The notes under the pieces were generated by a model. The model had not been told where the DNA came from, ran no database searches, and saw only the letters and a program-made list of their open reading frames with translations. The position numbers and the translations under genes are program-made. Shown piece by piece: positions 55,910 through 64,000 of a stretch of 64,000 nucleotides of DNA (positions are counted from its first letter, which is position 1; the number at the start of each line of letters is the position of its first letter). Origin of the DNA: Plicaturopsis crispa FD-325 SS-3 (lineage: Eukaryota > Basidiomycota > Agaricomycetes > Amylocorticiales > Amylocorticiaceae); NCBI GenBank assembly GCA_000827205.1, contig KN832557.1, positions 566,493 to 630,492 of the forward strand. The letters are read 5' to 3'.

Positions 55910-58900
55910 CTACCACGCACCCTCCAGCTCTGCCCAGTCCCTTAGCACGACGGCCCTTTCAGTCCCGATCTGCCGCGTCATCTCATCCTGCCGTGCGACT
56001 GGAAGCGTCTCAAACGCACCCAGCAGCGTTCCGTCCAGGATCCCACGCGACAGCGGCTTGGAGACAGTGTCGTTGCGCACGATGCTGCGAGTGAGGTCAA
56101 TATACGTACTTAATGATATGGAGCAATATGCGGCCAGGAATTAAACGTACCGAAGAGCCTTGGGATTCAACCCAGCAACGTGCTGGATGTTACGCGTTAG
56201 CTGTCCTTGTAAGAGTTGCATGCGTTTTGCTGTGGTCTCGTTGACCGGTACAAGGGCTGTAAGAGAGCCATCTGGCGATCCTACAGAATTGTTTCAGTAA
56301 GTACACAAATGTGGCAGAAGTGCAAGTAGGGGAAAGTGTGAAAGGGTCGGAGTTTCCATACAGACTACGGAATATAACGCAAATGAAGTTCAGACACGTA
56401 CCAAATAGTAGTTTCGACTGGGGTAGCACCAAATCGTCCTTGGTCCGTCGTGCCACCGTTACCGACGCGCGATACTCCGTCTGCCCGTTGAATTCGGTAC
56501 GCAGAAGCAAGTGCTGCCCGTTCTTCGACTCCGGATCTGCGGGGTTGTACTCGTACATTCTGATCACCCCGTCCTCATCTCCCGTTACGATATTCATCGT
56601 GCCATCCGCGAAGAAAAAGTCTGCGCTCGCGGCACACACAGCACGGATATCCTTCGCAAGCACAACCAAGCGGTACGGATCCTCCTGAAAAGCGACAAAC
56701 CAGACGCTCTTCACCACGTCGCCGATGATCAGAAGGTTTTTCAGAGTGCGCAAGGTAGTGACGTAGACGCCGACGTCGAGGAAAGCGACGCCTACGAGCC
56801 GCTCGTCCAGATCGAAGGCACGCACGAATATCTGAAAGTACGCGCTAATGATCAGTTACAGTCCGGAACGAACCAGTTGTATGTGACGTACCTTCTGTCC
56901 CATCGAGGAAACGAGGTAGCCATTCAACCCGCACACTGCAGTCACAGGGCCTTTGGCATCGTCCCGAGAGCGCAGCTTGAGTTTGTACCATCGTTTGGGC
57001 GCTACCGCGGGGTCTGGAACGACTTCCACCACTTCGAAAACGTAGGTCTACCCGGAGAAAATCATTTGGTTAAGCATGGCTTGTGCATAATTTTTTGTGT
57101 AGAGGCACGTACAGCGCCCTTCACAGCAAGATCTTCGCCGCGGTCGATGGTCGTGCCGACCGCAATGAACTCTTTGCTCCCAATCTCGGTGCTCACTGTT
57201 TCCAGTGTCACGCATTCCAGCGAGTTCACAAATTCATTCGAAGCGAATTCATACCTACCACGCATAAAGCCTCCATCAGTTAGTTGACACACAGTGCATA
57301 TCTTGTACAAGCTTACCCATCCATAGTGATCCATATATCGGGCGAAATCAACTCCAGAGTGGAGCAGTCGCATCGAGGGTCTGATATGTTGGGGGCTGTA
57401 ACAAGAAGGGTTCATGATCTCAGCTTAGTAGCGGAAGTTATCGTGGGTGTAAATTTACCATCTGGGGCCCATATTTTATTGCCCTCCTCATCGTGACTTG
57501 CGAACTTCGCCTGTACAGTTGACGCTGCGATAATTAGGGTGGTGGACGGGTCGAAAACGACGTTGGAGTAGGACCGGCCACGGGGGACCGCTCGTGATGG
57601 AACATTCGATCCCACTTCGACATCGGGCATCCATTCCAGCAAGCTAGGGCCCTGCACAGGGAAAGCTCAAAAGTCAACATTCACGCCGCTGACAGGTGGA
57701 TCATTGTGCGTACCTCTTCAGAGTACAGCAAGAAATCGCCTTTGGATTCCCATAAGGAACAAGAGGTGAACGAGTGCACGACACCATGCCCAGATGGGTG
57801 AATTTTGATACCACTCTTATCCGTCGCCAAAATCCAGCTTGGCCGGTCGCCTGTGAAGAATACGCCGGAAAGCGTCACGCCAGGTCTAGGAGACGTGACG
57901 AATGGAATGAGTTGCCGTGATATGCGCTTCTGCTCTGCGAGGACACTTTTTTCGGTTTCGTCTGGGTTTCTGTGTATATCGAAAGCTTTTGACGCGGTCT
58001 TAACAAAGCGCACACGGAGGGATGCAGCGCGCGGGAGCGTGGGTGGCTCTGACTCAGACGTTCCGGACATGGCGAAAATCTCGTAAATTGCCAGCTGTCC
58101 TGATCGCAGAAATGCCTGTAGCGGAGAGTGAGTAAACACACATTACGCGGTAGTCTAGAGAGGTGCGGTACCAGGAGATGGGGACGCGGAGAGGACTCGC
58201 CAAGGGGCGCGAGCAATATCTGATCAATATCCAGGTCCTGTGGCTTCCGAGGGGGGTCTTGAGGCAGGGATAGCGCAGGTCCCTCATGCGAGTCGACTAG
58301 GACATTGTGTAGGGTGGATATCAAAGTAGTCGAGAATACTAGAGAAAGTACGGGTAGCGTCCATATCTGAAAACCGCTATGAGTACGAGCAGCCGATTTG
58401 ACGAGAAACAAGCAAACCTCCATGACGCCTTGCGGGCGGACTAATATGAGCCACTGACTACGGTTTGCAGCATTGACAGCACCCTGCACGGTAGATGTAG
58501 CGTCTTTGGCTACCCCATTAGAGCGGTCCGTCGGTCCAGTGGTTGTACCCGTTTTGAAGAGGTCACCAGTGTCAGAGAAGAAGCAGCCCGCTACATAGCG
58601 AGAGGTCTAAGAAGACATGTTTTAGTGGTGGACATACAATGGACAAGAGACGCTATTGACCTTTTCTCCCATCGGCGACATGTCCTTTCGCCTGATTCTG
58701 CCTCGGTCGGTCTCGACGAATAAGCCTATTGAGTCGTCCTCGCGTATAATGAGCACATATGGATCGCATATACTGCACGCCCTGATCTTAGGGCGTGTCA
58801 AATTGCCGTCCATATCTTTTAATATCTGTCGCTCGCTTCCATCTAATAGTGAGAGAAGGGTCAGACCAAGGCGAGCAAATATAGAGGAGACTGAAAGGAC

Positions 58901-61458
58901 CTGGCTCGAGCAGGCGAATCGCATTGGTAAGAACGTGTAGAATGGCTGTCCGTTGGAAGAAAGGTCCGGCGCCAATTGTCGTTCCAGGTATGCGTGTCGT
59001 GATTGCAATGTCGTTCTTCGCCGAACGGTTGGCGAGCTACGGATGCGAACAAATATTTAGCAGCTTGCTCTTCAGTTTCACAGTGACACACACCCTAGAC
59101 AGTCCGGGAGACGGGTTGGCGTCTGTGCTGACGATGACAGAGTCATTTTCAGTTTGGTAAGGATTGACGGGACGCTCGTAGGAGACTCCGTTCACTCTGA
59201 CAGGCTGCCGTATGGGGAGCGACCACATCCCGCGGGCGCCACCGATAGCATGGAGCTTCCTCTTCGTGCGTATGGGTAGGTCGCGCTACGGTATCGTCAG
59301 CACGCATATCCCAAAAAAAGAGTATGTTTGAAGGCACCTGGAAAAGAGTGAATCCGCCGAGAACACCTGTACCCGTGGCGGCAACGAGTTCTGCGACAGG
59401 GCGATCCTGTAGAGATGTCAGAATTTTGTAGAGACCTATCTCCCAACGACTAAAGCGACTTACGCCATTTCGGGCCAGTGAGAATGCCATATCTGCGATA
59501 GAGCCGTATGCTGGCAAGAAATCGCACATGGACAAGTTAATGACAGAGCGTGTCTTTTTTGCTGCGGTGGTGACATTGGATGGCTCAGCAGGCAAAGGTG
59601 ACGCTCCGTATATATCTGGGGGTGGTACTTCAGTCGTCACCACTTAAAAGGTATGATCTCGACCGACCGTCATCGTCGTCCAAATCCATGTTATCGTCGG
59701 TATTGACGATGGCTGCAGGACTGGCCGCATTGTCGTCGGTGTCAACCTCCACCTCTATCCGTGCGGTGTTGAGGAGGACGGAAGGGCCGACGGTGCTTCC
59801 AATGAAGACATGGGAGTCACCTATCCGTTTGGCAACGGATGGTATCGTCGTTTGCGCCAACGGAGCGGACATGCTTAGCTTCCGAACCATCTTACCGTCT
59901 GCGACCACTTCGACAGGATATACGGTGCCATCCCGCAGGACAACGAATATCGTGCGCCCGTCGACGGAAACGAGTTTGGAGCCCTCGAGCTCGAGGTTGC
60001 GCGATAACTCCTCAGGCGACAGCTCAGGGAGTGACATCTCACTCACGCGCGAAGGCCAGCCATTGACCGGGAGCACGACGCGGCGGGCAGATTGGTCCAC
60101 GTGGATAATGGAGTTGCTCGTCTGGATGAACACGCCACCCAAGGAGCTCTCCGCGGGAAGCAGGGAGATGCAATCATACGGCAGGCCTTCGACCGTGGCG
60201 ATGACCGGATAGTTCTGCGTGACGATATCCAGGGTGAAGATGATCAGCCGCACAGTGTCTTTGAATTCCTTCAGACGCCTGCAGAAATATCAGCGCTTAT
60301 GCATGCCGAAGATGGAGCTTCGTGAGCTCACCCTGTCCAAGTTTGGTCTGCCTGGTAGAGAAGCGCTATACTGGGGCTGTTAAAACCTGGGAGAAAGGCA
60401 AAGTCAATGACGTTGCGAATATGCTCTTCTACTCTTTCGGCTAGATCGAGTATGAAACTTGGCGAATACGGCACGTCTCTAATGCAGAGTTGCGTTGCTT
60501 AGTAGGCAAACCATTCGGCAAGATGTATGCGCACCTCGCTTGGGTGTGATCCTGTTCCATTACGTCTAGCTCAGTTTGCGTCTGGGTGAAGGGCAAAATT
60601 GCTAGGGCGTCCTTGGGAAGGGATAGAGCAGCACATCGAGATAACGGGTCCGCACGTAACTCTGCACGAAACAGGGAGCTGTCCATGGACATCTGTAATT
60701 AAACAGTGAATCATTGGAATTTAGAATGCGACGAAGATGAATGCCTACAAGCTGAGGCGCTCGTTCGTAGGTGTGAATAGACACTGTTGTGAGGTCATGG
60801 ACAGCATCTGACCATTCCAGTAACGCGATCTAAAGATGTCTCAGAAGTTACCCCGTACCCAAGAAATATCTAACGCACTTTTGCGTCCTTGAAGGAGACC
60901 AAGAGACGGTCTAATTTGTCCTCGATAGAGGCCAATATTTTTACGCCCTCCATTCCCGTCACGATTCCATGTAAGTGGTGCTCGCGTATGAAGTGAAAGC
61001 GTGTAACAGTCCGAGGACTTGCTGGACCGGTAGACTGCACACATTTAACAGTCAGTTTCGAGCGTTAAAAATCACACAAAGAGGGCCTGGCTTCGCCTTA
61101 AAACAAATGCTTTATTAAGAATCACCTTGACAGCACCCATATTTACAAAGCCATCGCCCTGTGCGTCCATCAGTACCTCTCCTTCCATCGCCTCTGTCCC
61201 TTTGCGAACACCCGCGCGTCGCTCGCGTTCCTCGTCATCTTGGGAAGCAATGGGCGCGGGCTCCTCGCGAATCTCGAAGATACGCAACAAGTTTGACCGC
61301 GCGACGACAACATTGCACAGAGCGCGTGCGGCGAGTTCCTGGCGAGCGGTCGAATTCGGGGGCGGGGACAAGGCTACCAAAGTTGACGGGGTCAACCTAA
61401 GGCTAGTCACGAATTCCACACCGCTCGGAGGGAGTATTTCCTGCCGTAGAGCGTGCAT
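55910..61458 (-). CDS. CFT1: Cleavage and polyadenylation factor subunit CFT1/CPSF160
   Basis: About twenty exons on the minus strand, from MHALRQEILPPSGVEFVTSL at 61458 to the stop at 55910-55912 after VVLRDWAELEGAW. The first propeller carries ARALCNVVVARSNLLRIFEI and IREHHLHGIVTGMEGVKIL. The middle includes LSMCDFLPAYGSIADMAFSL. The C-terminal CPSF-A domain has the signature NLLIIGDVVKSVWFVAFQED, RLVVLAKDIRAVCAASADFF, VTGDEDGVIRMYEYNP and LLRTEFNGQTEYRA. CPSF160 scaffolds pre-mRNA 3' processing: with WDR33 it presents the AAUAAA signal, and it holds the nuclease module. The overall order of blocks fits Cft1 and not its paralog DDB1, which lacks the NLLIIGD...FQED signature. Exon-exon joins were followed by frame in most places but not all. 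Confidence 0.94.
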
Positions 61459-61953
61459 TTGTTCAAGAACTTTGCATTCAAAATCGCCTGAAGCTCAATG
61501 CTGCGTCAGCGCTTGACTACAATCCTGAGCGTTTTTCTGATGGAGTCCAGTGGGCAAGGCGAAGGGCTAGTGTGGTTCACAGTGCAGAACAGAGTCGTCG
61601 CGCTCTGCGAAATGCAGGCGAATTCGTCGTGACGGTCGAGTTCAAGCTCCAAGGCGATTGGCTGGCTAGCAAGAGTCGTTCCAGATCGTTCCCTATTTGG
61701 CCTGCCAGGCCCCTGAGTTTCCGGACAGAAATTTCGGGACAGCTTGATTTCACTCAACATCCACAACATACAGGTGAAAGTCAAGGTTCCCGTAGTCCTG
61801 CCCGCGCTTCATCACTGCTCACGCTTCGTATTGACACAGGCGTGTATCTTGCCGGACAAAGTCTCCAAGGTTCCGAGTCTGCCACGACGGGTATATCTGA
61901 TTCGCGGTCCGTGTCGCAGTCGGGCCTCGGCGCTCGCAAATTGACTGCACCTC
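61459..61953. promoter_or_regulatory. Divergent region CFT1/EZH2-like
   Basis: 495 bases between two divergent start codons. An open stretch in a second frame (61744-61944, VKVKVPVVLPALHHCSRF) ends in a stop just before 61954 and might be an upstream exon of the methyltransferase, but no join could be proven. Confidence 0.4.
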
Positions 61954-64000
61954 ATGCTTCAACAGTCACTCAACTCCCAAGCTACCTCATCCTATCGCAG
62001 AGACTCGTTTGAGGAAACAAAACATCTCGTCGAGTCTGTCTTCCGCGCCGTCTGGAATGAGTTCTACGCTTGGGAGGACGCGTACTGTCGGACAGCCGTC
62101 GCCGCACACGCGAGAAAGCGCGGCGCCGCGCGTACCTCGACGGCTTGCACCCCATCTTTCGTGCACTCGGACGTCGGAGTACTCATTGAAGACGCGACAG
62201 ACATCATTGACACGCGATATTACTCCGAGGAGGGGGTTCTCGAGGGCTCTGCACGAATACCAGTGCATACGCTCGAGCTTGATGGCTTCACACCGCACGC
62301 GCCTTACGAATTTTGCACGCCGTCGAGTCGCAATATTCTGGTCGGTGACGATTCGGACGACATGAACTTCATTCCGTACGCCGACGACCCAAAATTTGAC
62401 ATCGCGACTCTCAATAGCCATTACGAATCCTTTTCGTGGCAGAAAAGACACGACTCTGGACCTGACTGTGAGCGATTGTTGTGATTTGCAAAGAGGCTAT
62501 GTATGAACTGACGTGTGTTAGTAGAGGCCATCGTCGTAGAGACCGCGCGTAGGCTGAACTCCGTACATGGCGTTCGACTTGCACATATCGATGAAACCGA
62601 AGTGTTGCCCTTAGAGCTCATTTCTAGGCCTGGAAAGGCCGGGCTGGTTTATCCCCCACGTCAACGGTACCTACATGCGTCCTTCAAACCACGTGTATAC
62701 AGACCTGACCTTCTGCCTGTGGACTTAGAGAAACGATCAAGTGGCCTGGACAATCAACATTTCCATTGAACACGTCCACTGTGCCAGAAGCTTGCGATTT
62801 GAAGGCTCGGCTAGTCAGCTGCGCCCAGCTGTTCTGTCCTAATCTCAATTGTGTTCAGCCGTGCTGCCCCGTCCATGGTAATGCACCTTCTGTCTCAAGC
62901 TGGAACGTTTTCCAATAGTCATTCACAGTCGAAACATTGCCCACGAAAGATCTGACGCCGTCCATGACAAGCTCCGAATTGGTGAGTGAAATACAGACTG
63001 CCTGTAGTGCAGAATGCGCTCTTTTATCGGAACCGAACGTTATGGTACGTGCTTACGAATATTGTCGATATTACCGAAACCGTAACATCTCGCATAGGAA
63101 GACGTGGCATGGGATAACATTGCGACTGACACGCTACGCACCATCCTGGGGGTATCGCCTGACCTTTCACCGTGTGCTTTGGCCGCTCTTTGTCAAAAAT
63201 CATGTCGAGAGGTTCGTATCATTTTCTTCAGGAGCCCGGAGAAGTCTGACATGTACAGGTCCTCGCTATGAGGAAGAGGATATTCCCCGATAAAGTTGTT
63301 CACAGTCTACAGACGATGAAAAGACCACTGTCAAGAAAGGGCTCGAGCCGTATACCAGAGTTCGAGGGTACGCTATAATACCTTGATTTTGCTAATATTT
63401 CGCTCATTTAATCGTACAGATGCCAAGGCGGACACCTACACACCGTGAGCATTCTATGTCTGCCCGTTCTACGATCGCTTATCCGGCGTGTCAGGAACGA
63501 GCCATGCTTCCATGACGGCCCCTGCGACAAGCGTAGCCAATGTGCATGCTACCTCAACAAGGCCCATTGCGGGCGGAATTGCGGATGTGGACTGAGCTGT
63601 GAGTCGCGACGACTTTGGTATCACGAATGCCGCTGATGGACCACTGCGTACACAGGCAAGCGCCGGCACCGCGGGTGCCGATGTGTCAAGGCTATCGAGG
63701 GCGATGTGCGCGTGTGTGGAACGCAACGCTGCTCGTGTTTCAGGGAGTTCCGAGAATGCGACCCCGAGCTCTGCCACAACTGTGATGCTAAGTAAGTGGG
63801 ACATTCATGTCACGCTAAAGCAACGTGCACTGACTTTCAAACCGTGTGCAGAAGTGACTGATCCACTATATTTATCCATGATATGTGGCCTAACAGGTTT
63901 CCGAAATTGTATCTTATAGATGCGCATGAAGGAAGCTGCGGTAATTGCGACATACAACTCGGCCGGAAGAAGGTGAATATTGCGAAGTATGTACAACTCC
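61954..64000 (+). CDS. EZH2: EZH2-type histone H3K27 methyltransferase, 3' part beyond right edge
   Basis: Ten exons are visible (61954-62467, 62522-62740, 62788-62877, 62929-63044, 63098-63211, 63259-63367, 63420-63444, 63495-63598, 63656-63791, 63897-63985), joined in frame. The Cys-rich CXC/pre-SET region is diagnostic: EPCFHDGPCDKRSQCACYLN, HCGRNCGCGLSC, HRGCRCVKAIEGD, CGTQRCSCFREFRECDPELC, then CDIQLGRKK, which leads into the SET domain. Earlier blocks are a helical N-terminus (ETKHLVESVFRAVWNEFYAW), a Cys/His motif (CAQLFCPNLNCVQPCCPVHG) and a SANT-like part. As the catalytic subunit of PRC2 it would deposit H3K27me3 for gene silencing. The SET domain lies past base 64000, and the N-terminus may include an unplaced upstream exon. 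Confidence 0.93.

Overview
The window looks like nuclear DNA of an Agaricomycete (basidiomycete), plausibly a polypore. Genes are close together on both strands and are cut by many short GT-AG introns, mostly 47-65 nt. Several products are of basidiomycete type: omega-class GST, F-box-like families, long P450s with many exons, and Ser/Pro-rich proteins. Exon joins were worked out by hand from reading frame, splice sites and known protein motifs. For most multi-exon genes the spliced lengths divide exactly by three.

Left part (1-24.3 kb): an aminopeptidase P cut by the left edge, an F-box protein, a tandem pair of short-chain dehydrogenases of which the second is decayed, a bZIP regulator, an F-box-like protein, a sphingoid-base phosphate phosphatase (LCB3 type), a pRiA4b Orf3-like domain protein, a cytochrome P450 with 13 exons, and a bHLH regulator. 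A gap of about 2.6 kb follows the P450 and one of about 3.9 kb lies upstream of the bHLH gene.

Middle (28-45 kb): a second, damaged F-box-like copy, a small secreted tyrosinase-like protein, a gene-poor stretch with paired hairpins and a zinc-finger remnant, then a block of core cell genes: a 4EHP-type eIF4E, GPN2, SEC31 and a Ser/Pro-rich protein of unknown function.

Right part (45-64 kb): a RecQ1-like helicase, an omega-class GST, a nucleotidyltransferase-fold protein, a long disordered protein, the polyadenylation factor CFT1/CPSF160 and, divergent from it, the first part of an EZH2-type histone H3K27 methyltransferase cut by the right edge before its SET domain.

No single operon-like system is present. 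The main points for a second look are: a 30-bp element with fixed internal spacing at three distant sites; a bZIP intron that stays in frame and would insert a hydrophobic segment if retained; and key-residue losses in three otherwise intact genes (CuB histidine in the tyrosinase, the partner-binding Trp in the eIF4E, the aromatic-loop Trp in the RecQ helicase).
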